A DNA stretch of 64,000 nt from an uncultured Clostridia bacterium (GCA_945787805.1 CALZID010000001.1:186001-250000), one strand, 5' to 3'; numbered from the stretch's first letter, positions 49,907 to 60,787 are shown. Made by a program: numbers and translations. The notes: generated by a model not told the origin, from the sequence alone.

Positions 49907-50903
49907 AAATCGGTAGCCACTCCTCATTTTGCGTCTTTACATCAATATTTTTGCCGTCACTGGTTATAGTTATGTCCCCTGTTTGTGCAGTAATAAAAAA
50001 ATCAATGTTGTATTTCTTTAATCTGTCAATTACTTCTCTGTGGGGATGACCGTAACTGTTATCTGCTCCGCAGGATATAACCGCAACTTGCGGCTTTACA
50101 GCTTGAAGATATTTATCGGTAGAAGAAGTATTGCTTCCGTGGTGACCGAGTTTAAGAACATCTGCACTCAGGTCAAGGTCTGATGATAAAAGTTGTTTTT
50201 CAATAGTTTTTTCGGCATCACCTTGAAATAAAAATGAAGTTTCACCGTAGACAACTTTAAGAACAACAGACATATTGTTTAAGTTTTCATCTTGTTCAAC
50301 GGGACTTAATACATTAACAGTAGCATCACCGAGAGAAAAGCTTTCACCGACAGTTGCAGGTATGGCATTTATTTTGTTATTTGCAATAGCCTTCAACAAC
50401 ACTTCATAATTATATGTTGTAACCATATTTATCTCTGTTAGTTTCGGCATAATCACATTTTTTACATTATATTTCTCAATAATTGCAGTTGCACTGCCCA
50501 TGTGGTCATCGTGCTGATGTGTAATGACAAGATAATCAATAGTATCAACGGACAAGGTCATAAGCGCTTCGCTAATATCATCAATACGGTTATTTGTACT
50601 TGTATCAATCATCATAACACTGTCATTGGATTTAATAATTGTGCAATCCCCCTGCCCGACATCAAGAAAATATACAGAAAAATTACTGTCTGGATTAACA
50701 GGACCGTCCGCCATACCCATTGAACTGTTTAATTCCGACCAAGTGAAAATACCGGCTCGGTCCAAACAAGACATTACAACAGAAAAACAAATCAAAATTG
50801 CAGCAATAATTAGTGCCGCTCTCTCTTTTCTTCTGTTTTTCGTGGAATAATAGCCGTTAGGATTTCTTTTTCCGTTTTTGTAAATCGACTTTTTTTCTGC
50901 CAT
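49899..50903 (-). CDS. ComEC-like metallo-beta-lactamase fold protein
   Basis: The product is 334 aa from the ATG at 50903, which has AAAGG upstream; longer starts run further into ygiQ. A basic N-terminus and one membrane helix (about residues 28-45) anchor an outward MBL domain: VYFLDVGQGDCTII, VITHQHDDHMGSA (metal HxHxDH pattern), LKLGHHGSNTSST and a final SYGHPHREVIDRL. It resembles the C-terminal hydrolase domain of ComEC without the channel part, which suggests an extracellular nuclease or phosphodiesterase. Gene ends overlap both neighbours (47 bases with ygiQ, 8 with DUF3006). Confidence 0.85.
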   Translation of the reverse strand: MAEKKSIYKNGKRNPNGYYSTKNRRKERAALIIAAILICFSVVMSCLDRAGIFTWSELNSSMGMADGPVNPDSNFSVYFLDVGQGDCTIIKSNDSVMMIDTSTNNRIDDISEALMTLSVDTIDYLVITHQHDDHMGSATAIIEKYNVKNVIMPKLTEINMVTTYNYEVLLKAIANNKINAIPATVGESFSLGDATVNVLSPVEQDENLNNMSVVLKVVYGETSFLFQGDAEKTIEKQLLSSDLDLSADVLKLGHHGSNTSSTDKYLQAVKPQVAVISCGADNSYGHPHREVIDRLKKYNIDFFITAQTGDITITSDGKNIDVKTQNEEWLPIYE

Positions 50904-52746
50904 TGTTATAGCCTTTCTTATTGTTTTGAATCCTTTCATTAAATTTCGGGGCAATCAGGCATTTGTTGGATGTACCGATTAAATCGCTTCGTCCGCTTTT
51001 CTTTAGTGCCTCATAAACCAAATCATAGTTTTTAGGATTAAAATACTGCATTAAAGCGCGTTGTAATGCTTTATCATGCGGTGTTTTTGCCACATAAACC
51101 GGCTCAAGCGTATACGGGTCCATTTCAGTGTAATACATTGCGGTAGAAATTGTTCCCGGTGTCGGATAAAAATCTTGAACCTGTTCGGGATGAAGCTTTT
51201 CACTTTTTATAAATTCCGCTAATTCTACGGCGTCTTTAAGCGTAGCACCGGGATGTGAAGACATAAGATAAGGAACTAAATACTGTTCTTTACCTATTGA
51301 TTTAGTAAAATTGAAATATCTCTTAGAAAACTCCTTATATGCTTCAATGTGCGGCTTGCCCATTTTATCAAGAACAACCGCAGAGCAGTGTTCGGGTGCA
51401 ACCTTTAATTGACCGCTTACATGGTATTTTACTAATTCTTTGAAGAACTCATCGTTTTTATCGCACAAAAGATAGTCATAACGGATACCTGAGCGAATAA
51501 AAACTTTTTTAACTTTCGGAATTTTTCTGAGTTCTCTTAAAATATCGAGATACTCTTCATGAGTTGAAATGAGTGCAGGACAAGGATTTGGCGCAAGGCA
51601 TTTTTTGCCTTTACATAACCCGCTTTTAATTTGTTTATCACATGACGGTCGCCTAAAATTAGCTGTCGGTCCGCCTATATCGTGAATATATCCTTTAAAA
51701 CCGACTGTTTCCGTGAGCGATTTCGCTTCCTTGAGAATTGACTCCTTGCTCCTTGATGTGATGTATCTTCCTTGGTGGAATGCTATTGAACAGAAATTAC
51801 ATCCGCCAAAGCAGCCACGGTTATGAGTAATGGAAAACTCGACTTCCTGAATACCCGGAACTCCCCCATCTTTTTCATAAATAGGATGATATGTGCGCAT
51901 ATACGGTAATGCATATACACTGTCAAGCTCTTCAGTTGTCAGAGGCTCCATGGGCATATTTTGAACAAGCATCATTTTACCGTGTCGTTGCTTAATTGCT
52001 TTGCCACGAATATGGTCTTGTTCATCTTGTTGAATTCTACAAGAAATGGCATATTCCTTTTTAGAGTTACAAACATTTTCAAAGGAAGGACATTCAACAC
52101 CGATATAAGGAGTTTCAGTAACAGGTACGGCATAACATGTACCTTTAACATCGGTGATTGTTTTAATATCTTCGCCGTTATTCAAACGGTTTGCGATTTC
52201 AATAGTCTGTTTTTCACCCATACCGAAAGAAATTAAGTCCGCTTTTGAATCAAACAATATTGAAGGTCTGATTTTGTCATCCCAATAATCATAGTGCGCA
52301 AAACGGCGGAGTGATGCTTCAAGCCCGCCGATTATAATCGGAATATCACCATAGATTTCACGAATTTTTTGACAGTATACAATAACTGCTCGGTCAGGTC
52401 TTAAACCGATTTTGCCCCCGGGAGAATATGCGTCTGTGCTTCTCTTCTTTTTAGCAACTGTATAATGCGCTACCATTGAATCAATGTTTCCCGATGACAC
52501 GAAAAAGCCCAATCTGGGCTTGCCGAAAACAGTAAAATCCGCATCGGTAGTCCAGTTGGGTTGTGATATAAAACCTACTTTATAGCCTGCATTTTCAAGG
52601 ACACGGGTAATGATGGATGCACCAAAGCTGGGATGGTCAACATAAGCGTCACCTGACACATATACAAAGTCAACTTCATCCCAATGCCGTGAAATCATAT
52701 CTTGTCTTGAAATAGGTAAAAATTGTTTATTCAAAGTTCTGTTCAT
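50857..52746 (-). CDS. YgiQ-family radical SAM protein
   Basis: The product is 629 aa from the ATG at 52746; ATG codons at 52755 and earlier lie deeper in ftsK, so the exact start is uncertain. The N-terminal region ([33 protein letters not shown]) is typical of YgiQ. The radical SAM cluster is [16 protein letters not shown]. An extra Cys-rich segment ([21 protein letters not shown]) may hold a further Fe-S cluster. The C-terminal tail is Lys/Arg-rich. Substrate and product are unknown. It overlaps ftsK by 20 bases and the MBL gene by 47. Confidence 0.9.
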   Translation of the reverse strand: MNRTLNKQFLPISRQDMISRHWDEVDFVYVSGDAYVDHPSFGASIITRVLENAGYKVGFISQPNWTTDADFTVFGKPRLGFFVSSGNIDSMVAHYTVAKKKRSTDAYSPGGKIGLRPDRAVIVYCQKIREIYGDIPIIIGGLEASLRRFAHYDYWDDKIRPSILFDSKADLISFGMGEKQTIEIANRLNNGEDIKTITDVKGTCYAVPVTETPYIGVECPSFENVCNSKKEYAISCRIQQDEQDHIRGKAIKQRHGKMMLVQNMPMEPLTTEELDSVYALPYMRTYHPIYEKDGGVPGIQEVEFSITHNRGCFGGCNFCSIAFHQGRYITSRSKESILKEAKSLTETVGFKGYIHDIGGPTANFRRPSCDKQIKSGLCKGKKCLAPNPCPALISTHEEYLDILRELRKIPKVKKVFIRSGIRYDYLLCDKNDEFFKELVKYHVSGQLKVAPEHCSAVVLDKMGKPHIEAYKEFSKRYFNFTKSIGKEQYLVPYLMSSHPGATLKDAVELAEFIKSEKLHPEQVQDFYPTPGTISTAMYYTEMDPYTLEPVYVAKTPHDKALQRALMQYFNPKNYDLVYEALKKSGRSDLIGTSNKCLIAPKFNERIQNNKKGYNNGRKKVDLQKRKKKS

Positions 52747-55204
52747 CACTTTCATCTTCGCCATAGGGTTTGTTAGCGCCACCTTGTGCCAAAGCGTTCA
52801 TTTCAAGCCATTGTTGCTTTGAAATAAGAACTTTTCTCGGCTTTGCGCCTTCATACGGGCCAATAATTCCCCGTTCTTCAAGTGCATCAACAATACGGGC
52901 AGCACGAGCGTAACCGAGTTTTAACTTTCTTTGAAGAAGCGTTGTTGACGCTGATTGCGCCTCAATAACAACTTCAATTGCTTTCGGAAGCATTTCGTCG
53001 GACGGACCCGTTTCACCGTCGTCACTTGACGCAGATTCTTTCTTTTTACCGCCGGTGTTAGCTGCTTGTCGGTCAATTTCTTTTATGACATTGTCGTCAT
53101 ATTCAGACTGTTCCTGCTTCTTAATGAAATTAACAACATTTTCAACCTCTTTATCGGAGAGATAACAGCCTTGAACACGAATCGGCTTTGGAATTCCAAC
53201 AGGGTAATAAAGCATATCTCCGTTTCCGAGAAGTTTTTCAGCACCCACAGAGTCAATAATTGTGCGAGAGTCAACCTGAGAAGAAACCGAAAGTGAAATT
53301 CTGCTCGGAATATTTGCTTTAATAATACCGGTAATAACATCGACGGACGGTCTCTGCGTTGCAATCACTAAGTGCATACCGGCCGCACGAGCCATCTGTG
53401 CAAGACGGCAAATAGAGTCTTCCACTTCATTTGGAGCAGCCATCATAAGGTCGGAAAGCTCATCAATAAAAATAACAATTTGAGGCATTTTCTTTTTGCC
53501 TTCACTCTCGCAGATGCTGTTATAACCCGAAATATCACGAACGCTGTGTTCAGAGAAAGTTTTATATCTTGTAAGCATTTCCGTTACAGCCCAAGCAAGC
53601 GCACCCGACGCTTTTCTCGGGTCGGAAACAACAGGTACGAGCAAATGCGGAATACCGTTGTATACGGTAAATTCAACCTGTTTGGGGTCAATCATAAGAA
53701 GCTTTACTTCGTCGGGAGTTGCGTTGTAAAGTATGCTGACAATCATTGAGTTAAGACAAACTGATTTACCTGAACCGGTTGTACCCGCTATGAGCAAGTG
53801 TGGCATTTTAACAAGGTCGGAATAAACAAATTCACCTGTAATATCTTTGCCGAGTGCGACTGTCAGTTTTGATTTTGCCGATTTATATTGCGGTTGGTCA
53901 ATAACCTCGCGCATTGAAACCATTCTTCTGTTTTTATTAGGAATTTCAATGCCGACTGCCGCTTTGTTCGGTATGGGCGCTTCAATTCTGACGCCGGATG
54001 CAGCAAGGTTTAATGCTATATCGTCGGCAAGATTTGTGATTTTACTGATTTTCACGCCTGCAGCAGGCTGAATTTCATATCTTGTAACAGATGGTCCTTG
54101 AGAAATGCCAACAATTTTTGTTTCAACGCCAAAACTTCTCAATGTATTTGTGAGCTTTTCGGCATTCATTCTTTGTTCTGCCTCATAATTTGCAGTGTTG
54201 CTGTTTTTAGGTAAATTCAAGCAATCAATCGGCGGAAGAATATACGGTTTAATTTCTTCCTTTTCACAATCGTCTTCTTCAGTTTCTAAGCTTTCATCGG
54301 CTTTTTCGCAAGCAGACTCTTCAACTATCACATTTTTGTTAATGATATCATCAAGGTTTATTACTTTTTCTTCCGTAGTTTCAGCAGTAGCGCTATCATT
54401 AAACGAAATATCAATATTCTTGCCTGTTGCATCGGAATATGAAACTAAATCCTCATCAGGAATTTCTTCATCAAACAGCGGTATTACTTTTTCATCGGGC
54501 TCCGGCTCGGGACCTAAATCAACATCTGCTATAAATTCTTTCTTTCTTTGATTTTTTTCATCGTGATGTTGTTCAATTTTATCGCCGTATTCAGCAATTT
54601 TGTCCCCGGTAACTTCACCAATCTTTTTTACAGGCTTAGAAAGTCCGTTAAAAAGTCTTGCAAGAGTAAGGTTTGCAGTTAACATGATAAGAATAAAAAG
54701 CAAAACAAAAGCTATTACAAGGCTTGCGGCAACACTGCCGCCTGTAATTAAAAGTATCAGTCCGCCAAAAAATGCGCCGAACACACCGCTACCGAGCATA
54801 CTGTTGTCAATTTTATATGTATTATATGCATCTTTAATCGCTGTAAAGAACTCAGTATTACTGTCGCAAATGATTATATGCCAAATACTGCAAATAAGTG
54901 TAATAATTAAAGTAACTTCAATTATATTAGTCGTAAATTTTCCGTCAATTTTGTCAAGAGTTAAAAATATTGCAATCACAAAAAGCAATAACGGAAAAAT
55001 AAAGGTGCAAAAACCGAACATACCGAAAAGGAACGTTCTTAAAGCGCCCCATAAGCCGCCTGCGTCTATAATTGCCAGACAAAGCAACAATACAGCTATT
55101 GCAAACAGAATGATAGCGCTGAACTGTCTGTTCATCGAAAAGCTGTTTTTTGTATTTTGTTTTTTACTTTTAGAATTATTTTTTTTACTTCTTTGATTAG
55201 CCAT
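52727..55204 (-). CDS. ftsK: DNA translocase FtsK/SpoIIIE
   Basis: The product is 825 aa. A basic N-terminal tail and about four to five membrane helices (residues 25-180) are followed by an acidic linker (225-320), the RecA-like motor with Walker A AGTTGSGK (473-480), [11 protein letters not shown] as Walker [12 protein letters not shown] and [17 protein letters not shown] features, and the C-terminal gamma winged helix that reads DNA polarity signals (about 745-805). It pumps chromosomal DNA through the septum; in spore formers it also fills the forespore. It lies after tepA-uppP. Confidence 0.97.
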   Translation of the reverse strand: MANQRSKKNNSKSKKQNTKNSFSMNRQFSAIILFAIAVLLLCLAIIDAGGLWGALRTFLFGMFGFCTFIFPLLLFVIAIFLTLDKIDGKFTTNIIEVTLIITLICSIWHIIICDSNTEFFTAIKDAYNTYKIDNSMLGSGVFGAFFGGLILLITGGSVAASLVIAFVLLFILIMLTANLTLARLFNGLSKPVKKIGEVTGDKIAEYGDKIEQHHDEKNQRKKEFIADVDLGPEPEPDEKVIPLFDEEIPDEDLVSYSDATGKNIDISFNDSATAETTEEKVINLDDIINKNVIVEESACEKADESLETEEDDCEKEEIKPYILPPIDCLNLPKNSNTANYEAEQRMNAEKLTNTLRSFGVETKIVGISQGPSVTRYEIQPAAGVKISKITNLADDIALNLAASGVRIEAPIPNKAAVGIEIPNKNRRMVSMREVIDQPQYKSAKSKLTVALGKDITGEFVYSDLVKMPHLLIAGTTGSGKSVCLNSMIVSILYNATPDEVKLLMIDPKQVEFTVYNGIPHLLVPVVSDPRKASGALAWAVTEMLTRYKTFSEHSVRDISGYNSICESEGKKKMPQIVIFIDELSDLMMAAPNEVEDSICRLAQMARAAGMHLVIATQRPSVDVITGIIKANIPSRISLSVSSQVDSRTIIDSVGAEKLLGNGDMLYYPVGIPKPIRVQGCYLSDKEVENVVNFIKKQEQSEYDDNVIKEIDRQAANTGGKKKESASSDDGETGPSDEMLPKAIEVVIEAQSASTTLLQRKLKLGYARAARIVDALEERGIIGPYEGAKPRKVLISKQQWLEMNALAQGGANKPYGEDESDEQNFE

Positions 55205-55219
55205 GAGAATATCTCCAAA

Positions 55220-56080
55220 TTAAAGTCCGATAATACAACAAATTAACACAGCTACGCCAAGAACAAGACAATAGAAACCGAAATATTTCCACATATCTTT
55301 CTTTAAAATCCATTGTAAGAGTTTAATACATGCCACACCGGAAACAGTGGCAACAATTATTCCTATAATCGTCGGTAACAATTCAAATTGAGCACCCACT
55401 TCAATAGCATCTTTTAACTCAACGGCATTAGCGACAAGAATTGCGGGAATGCCGAGAATAAATGAATACTCAACCATAGTTTCTTTTGACACGCCGAAAA
55501 TCATACCTGTTGAAATTGTTGAGCCGGAGCGTGAAATTCCGGGAAAGCCCGCCGCAAAGACTTGTGCGATACCGATTGCCAAAGCTTCTTTCGGATTAAC
55601 ATCTGCTGATAATGTTTTCCGTTTGCCGATATATGTAGACACCAGTAAAAGCGCACCTGTTACTAAAAAGCAAATACCTTCAACGAGTATGCTGTCATCC
55701 TCCGCAAATCCGGAAAGAACATCCATAAGCTTTAAGTCGTTGCCTACAGGTATGAGTAATAATAACAAGGGTACACAGGAAATTACAAACATAAAGAATA
55801 ATTTCTTTTTGCCCGTCAGTTCACTGAATTTGAATTTTCCCGTAAAAACAAGCTTGATTAAGTCAAAGAATTCAACAATCAGTTCAAAAATAGATTTGTG
55901 GAAAACTATGAATACCGCTAACAGTGTTCCGAGATGCAGAAGAACCGAAAACAATAACGAACCTTCACCTGAAACACCTAAAAAGTGCTGAAAGAGCGAA
56001 AGATGTCCGCTGCTTGAGATTGGTAAAAACTCAGTTACACCTTGTACTATACCTAAAATAATTGCTTTAATAATCGACAT
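55220..56080 (-). CDS. uppP: Undecaprenyl-diphosphatase (UppP/BacA)
   Basis: The product is 286 aa with about eight membrane helices and both conserved active-site motifs: GVTEFLPISSSGHLSL near the N-terminus and AGFPGISRSGSTISTG in the middle. It dephosphorylates undecaprenyl pyrophosphate to recycle the lipid carrier of cell-wall synthesis and gives low-level bacitracin resistance. It starts 1 base before the tepA stop region and lies 15 bases before ftsK, one transcript. Confidence 0.97.
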   Translation of the reverse strand: MSIIKAIILGIVQGVTEFLPISSSGHLSLFQHFLGVSGEGSLLFSVLLHLGTLLAVFIVFHKSIFELIVEFFDLIKLVFTGKFKFSELTGKKKLFFMFVISCVPLLLLLIPVGNDLKLMDVLSGFAEDDSILVEGICFLVTGALLLVSTYIGKRKTLSADVNPKEALAIGIAQVFAAGFPGISRSGSTISTGMIFGVSKETMVEYSFILGIPAILVANAVELKDAIEVGAQFELLPTIIGIIVATVSGVACIKLLQWILKKDMWKYFGFYCLVLGVAVLICCIIGL

Positions 56081-56818
56081 TTAATCATCTCCATAATTTT
56101 TGTTGATTTCAGAATATAAATATGATAAAGCGTCCTTTAAATTTCCGATATTGTCAATTAAACCTTCTTTTACGGCAGTTTCTCCGTCAAGAACAGTACC
56201 GACATCCATAACAAGCTCGCCTGTTGCTAACATTAACTGACGAAATCTGTCAGGTTTAATCTTAGAATTCTGTGAAACAAAGCTGACAATTCTCTCTTGC
56301 ATTTTATCAAAATATGACAATGTTTGCGGAACACCCAAAACCAAGCCGTTCATTCTGACAGGATGAATGGTCATGGTAGCGGTTGGTACAATAAACGAAC
56401 GGTCAGCTGAAACTGCAAGGGGCACGCCGATTGAATGACCGCCGCCGAGAACTAAAGATGCTGTCGGTTTTTTCATTCCGGATATCAGTTCGGCAATAGC
56501 GAGACCTGCTTCAATATCACCGCCAACGGTATTCAGAATAATCAACAAGCCGTCAATTTCTTCGCTCTCTTCTACGGCAACAAGCTGCGGAATTACATGC
56601 TCGTACTTTGTGGTCTTGTTAGTCGGCGGCAAAATATAATGACCTTCAATTTGCCCGATAATAGTCAGACAATGGATATATTTACCGTCTCTATTTACCG
56701 AAAAAGCACCGTTATCCCTAATTTCATCATTTACAGTAGTATTTGATTCTTCAAGCTCACTTTCGGGAATATCGTCCGAGCTTTGCACCAAAACACTGTC
56801 ATTAAAATATAAGCACAT
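56081..56818 (-). CDS. tepA: ClpP-like protease TepA
   Basis: The product is 245 aa with a ClpP/crotonase fold. It shows [22 protein letters not shown], the nucleophile Ser in [20 protein letters not shown] and the catalytic His in [12 protein letters not shown]. In Bacillus TepA (YmfB) sits next to ftsK/spoIIIE and is a cytosolic ClpP-like protein tied to secretion and spore protein degradation. An N-terminal extension of about 50 aa, rich in Ser, Glu and Asp, precedes the protease part. GGAGG lies 8 bases before the ATG. It is the first gene of this minus-strand operon. Confidence 0.88.
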   Translation of the reverse strand: MCLYFNDSVLVQSSDDIPESELEESNTTVNDEIRDNGAFSVNRDGKYIHCLTIIGQIEGHYILPPTNKTTKYEHVIPQLVAVEESEEIDGLLIILNTVGGDIEAGLAIAELISGMKKPTASLVLGGGHSIGVPLAVSADRSFIVPTATMTIHPVRMNGLVLGVPQTLSYFDKMQERIVSFVSQNSKIKPDRFRQLMLATGELVMDVGTVLDGETAVKEGLIDNIGNLKDALSYLYSEINKNYGDD

Positions 56819-56888
56819 AGTTATTACCTCCGTTTAGATAAAATTATTTTTACCAAAAAACGAGATATTAACCTTACATATGCTAAAT

Positions 56889-56917
56889 ATTGTACCATAA
56901 TAAAATTTTAATATCAA
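56889..56917 (-). promoter_or_regulatory. Promoter of the tepA-uppP-ftsK operon
   Basis: On the minus strand TTGATA (56912-56917) and TACAAT (56889-56894) with a 17-nt spacer. The region between here and 57033 also holds the divergent acn promoter. Confidence 0.7.
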
Positions 56918-56957
56918 TATTTTGTTAAAAATTTGTTTATTTACATACAGTTATATA

Positions 56958-56986
56958 TTGACAAAATTATCACAATGTTATAAAAT
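56958..56986 (+). promoter_or_regulatory. Promoter of the acn-icd-rex operon
   Basis: Perfect TTGACA (56958-56963) and TAAAAT (56981-56986) with a 17-nt spacer; an overlapping TATAAA is 15 nt away. TTGTTAA half-sites of the clostridial Rex type lie at 56922-56928 and 56996-57002. Confidence 0.65.
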
Positions 56987-57033
56987 TATAAAAGATTGTT
57001 AAAAAAATGAAAAAGTCCAAGGAGTGATTTAAA

Positions 57034-58965
57034 ATGGGTATGACAATCGGCCAAAAGCTAATTAAATCCCACCTTGTCAGCGGTGATATGACACCCGGCA
57101 GTGAGGTTGGTTTAAAGATTGACCAAACTTTAACACAAGATGCAACAGGAACAATGGCATATCTCGAACTTGAAGCAATGGGAATTGAACAAGTAAAGAC
57201 AGAGCTCTCGGTTGCATATATTGACCATAACACATTACAGACAGGCTTTGAAAATGCTGATGACCACAGATTTATTCAAAGTGTTGCTAAAAAGCGAGGT
57301 ATTCGTTTTTCAAGGCCCGGTAACGGTATTTGTCATCAAGTTCATCTTGAAAGATTCGGTAAACCGGGTAAAACTTTAATCGGTTCTGACAGCCACACAC
57401 CTACCGGCGGCGGCATCGGTATGCTCGCAATGGGTGCAGGCGGACTTGATGTTGCTGTTGCTATGGGCGGCGGTACATATTATATTACAATGCCAAAGAT
57501 GGTTAGAGTGAATCTTACGGGTAAACTCAGCCCATGGGTTGCCGCAAAAGATGTTATTCTTGAAGTTCTTCGTATTATGACCGTTAAAGGCGGCGTCGGC
57601 AAAATCATTGAATACGGCGGCGAAGGTGTTGCAACTCTTTCGGTTCCGGAACGCGCTACGATTACTAATATGGGTGCCGAGCTTGGTGCAACTACATCGG
57701 TATTTCCATCCGATGATATTACAAAAGCATTCTTAAAAGCACAAGGCCGTGAAGAAGATTGGGTTGAACTCAAAGCCGACGATGACGCAGCTTATGACGA
57801 AGTAATTGATATTAACTTATCTGAACTTGCACCGATGGCCGCTTGCCCACACATGCCTGACAGAGTTAAATCTGTTACAGAAATCGGTAAAATAAAGGTT
57901 GACCAGGTATGCATCGGTTCATGCACAAACTCATCACTTCTTGATATGATGAAAGTTGCTGCAATTCTCAAAGGCAAGACAGTTTGTCCGTCGGTAAGCC
58001 TTTCAATTGCTCCCGGCTCAAAACAGGTTCTTAATATGATTTCAAAGAATGGCGCCCTTGCTGATATGATTGACGCTGGTGCCCGTATTCTTGAAAGCGC
58101 ATGCGGACCTTGTATCGGTATGGGACAATCCCCTAACTCTGCCGGCGTATCACTTCGTACTTTTAACAGAAACTTTGAAGGTCGTTCAGGCACTGCCGAT
58201 GCAGGTATTTATCTTGTTAGCCCTGAAGTAGCCGCAGCTTCTGCTATTACAGGTTATCTTACAGACCCGAGAGAATTAGGCGAATTCCCTGAAATTGTTC
58301 TTCCGGAAGAATTCATTATCAATGATAATATGATTGCAATGCCTGCAACTCCCGAAGAGGCCAAGGATGTTGAAGTTATGTACGGTCCGAACATTAAGCC
58401 ATTCCCGACAAGTGAGCCTATGGGTGATGATATTACAGCAAAAGCAGTTTTAAAAGTCGGTGACGATATCACAACTGACCACATTATGCCTGCCGGTGCA
58501 AAGATTCTCCCCTACCGTTCAAATATTCCGTTCCTTTCACAGTATTGTTTCGGTGTTTGCGATAAAACATTCCCTGAAAGAATTAAGGCTGAAGGAAAAG
58601 GTATTGTAATCGGCGGTGCAAATTACGGACAAGGCTCATCCCGTGAACATGCCGCACTTGTTCCGCTCTATCTCGGCGTTAAAGCGGTTATCACAAAATC
58701 TTTTGCTCGTATTCACTGTGCAAATCTTATCAATGCAGGCATTCTTCCACTTAATTTTGCTAATCCTGATGATTACGATAAGATTACTCAAGGTGATGAA
58801 TTGAGTCTTAAAGGGATTAAGAATGCTATTATTAACAATGAACCGGCTGTACTTGTTAATATTACAACCGGTGAAGAATATGCAATTAAATATGACCTTT
58901 CACAGCGTCAAAAAGACATTATTCTCGCCGGCGGTCTTTTAAATTATACCAAAGAATCATTTTAA
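57034..58965 (+). CDS. acn: Aconitate hydratase
   Basis: The product is 643 aa, the short aconitase type (often called the Aquifex type), not the 900-aa AcnA or AcnB. The [4Fe-4S] ligands are visible: Cys297 in VCIGSCTNSS, and Cys357 and Cys360 in ESACGPCIGMGQ. The C-terminal swivelling domain carries GANYGQGSSREHAAL with the catalytic serine. It isomerises citrate to isocitrate in the cytoplasm. Next come isocitrate dehydrogenase and rex, so this is the oxidative arm of a probably branched TCA route to 2-oxoglutarate and glutamate. Citrate synthase is not in the window. AAGGAG precedes the ATG. Confidence 0.95.
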   Translation: MGMTIGQKLIKSHLVSGDMTPGSEVGLKIDQTLTQDATGTMAYLELEAMGIEQVKTELSVAYIDHNTLQTGFENADDHRFIQSVAKKRGIRFSRPGNGICHQVHLERFGKPGKTLIGSDSHTPTGGGIGMLAMGAGGLDVAVAMGGGTYYITMPKMVRVNLTGKLSPWVAAKDVILEVLRIMTVKGGVGKIIEYGGEGVATLSVPERATITNMGAELGATTSVFPSDDITKAFLKAQGREEDWVELKADDDAAYDEVIDINLSELAPMAACPHMPDRVKSVTEIGKIKVDQVCIGSCTNSSLLDMMKVAAILKGKTVCPSVSLSIAPGSKQVLNMISKNGALADMIDAGARILESACGPCIGMGQSPNSAGVSLRTFNRNFEGRSGTADAGIYLVSPEVAAASAITGYLTDPRELGEFPEIVLPEEFIINDNMIAMPATPEEAKDVEVMYGPNIKPFPTSEPMGDDITAKAVLKVGDDITTDHIMPAGAKILPYRSNIPFLSQYCFGVCDKTFPERIKAEGKGIVIGGANYGQGSSREHAALVPLYLGVKAVITKSFARIHCANLINAGILPLNFANPDDYDKITQGDELSLKGIKNAIINNEPAVLVNITTGEEYAIKYDLSQRQKDIILAGGLLNYTKESF

Positions 58966-58978
58966 AGGAGTTACTAAT

Positions 58979-60142
58979 ATGGAAAAACAGATTTCTGAAG
59001 CACTTGCAAAGTTTGAAGCGCTTATCAGGGAACAACTTGCAAGAAACGAAAAAATTAAAGCACAAAAAGAATTTGTTGACTTTGATAATCTTGATAAAAT
59101 TATTATCGGTGTATGCGGTGGCGACGGTATCGGACCGATTATCACAAAAGAGTCTGCAAGAGTTCTCGAATATATGCTTGCTGACGATGTAAAAGCCGGC
59201 AAAGTTGAGTTTAAGGTTATCGACGGTCTTACTATTGAAAATCGTGTGGCAGTTATGAAAGCTATTCCCGATGATGTTCTTGCAGAGCTTAAAGAATGTC
59301 ATGTAATTCTTAAAGGACCGACCACTACACCCCAAGCCGGTGACCCGTGGCCGAATATTGAAAGTGCAAATGTTGCAATGAGAAAAGAGCTTGACCTTTT
59401 TGCAAATGTTCGTCCCGTTAAAGTTCCCGACCAAGGCATTGACTGGACTTTCTTCCGTGAAAATACAGAAGGTGCTTATGCGGTAGGCTCAAAGGGTGTA
59501 AATGTTACTGAAGATTTGGCAATGGATTTTGTTGTAACAACCAGTGAAGGCTCTGAGAGAATTGCCCGTATGGCTTATGACTATGCTAAGAGAAACGGAA
59601 AAGAAAGAGTATCAATAATCAATAAAGCAAATGTTATCAAGACAACTGACGGTAAATTCCTTAGAATTTGTAAAGAAGTCGGTAAGGAATATCCTGAAAT
59701 TATTACGGACGAATGGTATGTTGATATTACAACAGCTAAGCTCATTGATGAAAAGAGAAGAAAAGACTTTAAAGTGTTTGTTCTTCCTAATCTTTACGGT
59801 GACATCATCACTGACGAAGCTGCCGAATTCCAGGGTGGCGTCGGTACTGCCGGTAGTGCAAACCTCGGTAAGAGATACGCAATGTTTGAGGCAATTCACG
59901 GTTCTGCTCCCCGTATGATTCGTGAAGGTCGAGGCCAATATGCAGACCCTTGCTCAATGCTTCGCGCAACAGTAATGCTTCTTTCACACATCGGCAAGCA
60001 AAAAGAAGCGGATTTGCTTGAAAGAGCTCTCGATATTTGTATGTTTGAAGAGAAGAAGCTTACAATAACCGGTCGTGATAACGGTGCAACTTGCAGCGAA
60101 TTCGGCGACTATGTAATGGAAACTGTAAAAAAGCTTTCATAA
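58979..60142 (+). CDS. Isocitrate dehydrogenase (NAD-type, IMDH-like)
   Basis: The product is 387 aa from the isocitrate/isopropylmalate dehydrogenase family. After a helical N-terminal extension come IGVCGGDGIGPIITKES, the substrate loop PWPNIESANVAMRKELDLFANVRPVK (Ser and Asn contact isocitrate), NKANVIKTTDGKF, the metal-binding LPNLYGDIITDEAAEFQGG and EAIHGSAPRM. The context after aconitase argues for isocitrate as substrate; the lack of leuC and leuD argues against isopropylmalate. Coenzyme choice (NAD is likely, given rex next door) needs testing. It starts 13 bases after acn, with AAAGGAG. Confidence 0.9.
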   Translation: MEKQISEALAKFEALIREQLARNEKIKAQKEFVDFDNLDKIIIGVCGGDGIGPIITKESARVLEYMLADDVKAGKVEFKVIDGLTIENRVAVMKAIPDDVLAELKECHVILKGPTTTPQAGDPWPNIESANVAMRKELDLFANVRPVKVPDQGIDWTFFRENTEGAYAVGSKGVNVTEDLAMDFVVTTSEGSERIARMAYDYAKRNGKERVSIINKANVIKTTDGKFLRICKEVGKEYPEIITDEWYVDITTAKLIDEKRRKDFKVFVLPNLYGDIITDEAAEFQGGVGTAGSANLGKRYAMFEAIHGSAPRMIREGRGQYADPCSMLRATVMLLSHIGKQKEADLLERALDICMFEEKKLTITGRDNGATCSEFGDYVMETVKKLS

Positions 60143-60154
60143 GAGGTGAAAATT

Positions 60155-60787
60155 ATGAGTAAAAATGATGGAGTATCTAATTCTGTCATTAAGCGTCTCC
60201 CCCGTTATTACAGATTCTTAGGCGAATTAAAGAACAAAGGTATTGTCAGAATTTCTTCAAAAGACCTTTCTGAAAGAATGGGCTTGACTGCATCACAAAT
60301 AAGACAGGATTTAAACTGTTTCGGCGGATTCGGTCAACAGGGATACGGCTATAATATCGAAAGTCTTTATACAGAAATCGGCAAGATTTTAGGTGTAGAT
60401 AAAACAAGAAAAGCCATTTTAATCGGTGCGGGTAATCTCGGTAAGGCAGTTGCGTTACATATGTCATTTGAGGCAAGAGGTTTTAATTTGATAGGTATTT
60501 TTGATAAAAATCCTGCTCTTTCCGGTCAAATGATTCGAGGTATTCCCGTAAGACATACAGACGGCATTTTTGATTTCTGCAAAGATAATAACCCGGATGT
60601 TGCGGTTCTTTGTATTCCAAGTGTCGCAGCAGAGTCACTTGCTCCGCAGCTAATACAATTGGGAATTAAGGGTTTCTGGAATTTCAGTCATTACGATATA
60701 TCTGCTAATCATCCGAATGTTGCAGTTGAAAATGTTCATCTAAGTGACAGTTTAATGACGCTAAGCTATCGTGTAAGTAATCTATAA
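60155..60787 (+). CDS. rex: Redox-sensing transcriptional repressor Rex
   Basis: The product is 210 aa from the ATG set by GAGGTGA; a GTG at 60146 is in the ribosome-binding site. A winged-helix N-terminus (RLPRYYRFLGELKNKGIVRISSKDLSERMGLTASQIRQDLNCFGGFGQQGYGY) is followed by a Rossmann domain with the NADH-binding motif LIGAGNLGKAV and IFDKNP. Rex binds DNA when NADH is low relative to NAD and controls fermentation genes. It is co-transcribed with acn and the dehydrogenase, which suggests redox feedback on NADH made by that pathway. Confidence 0.97.
   Translation: MSKNDGVSNSVIKRLPRYYRFLGELKNKGIVRISSKDLSERMGLTASQIRQDLNCFGGFGQQGYGYNIESLYTEIGKILGVDKTRKAILIGAGNLGKAVALHMSFEARGFNLIGIFDKNPALSGQMIRGIPVRHTDGIFDFCKDNNPDVAVLCIPSVAAESLAPQLIQLGIKGFWNFSHYDISANHPNVAVENVHLSDSLMTLSYRVSNL

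Noticed and set aside
54600..55196. A 198-codon open frame antisense to the membrane part of ftsK
   Set aside because: Its hydrophobic pattern mirrors the FtsK helices; no start signal or family features.
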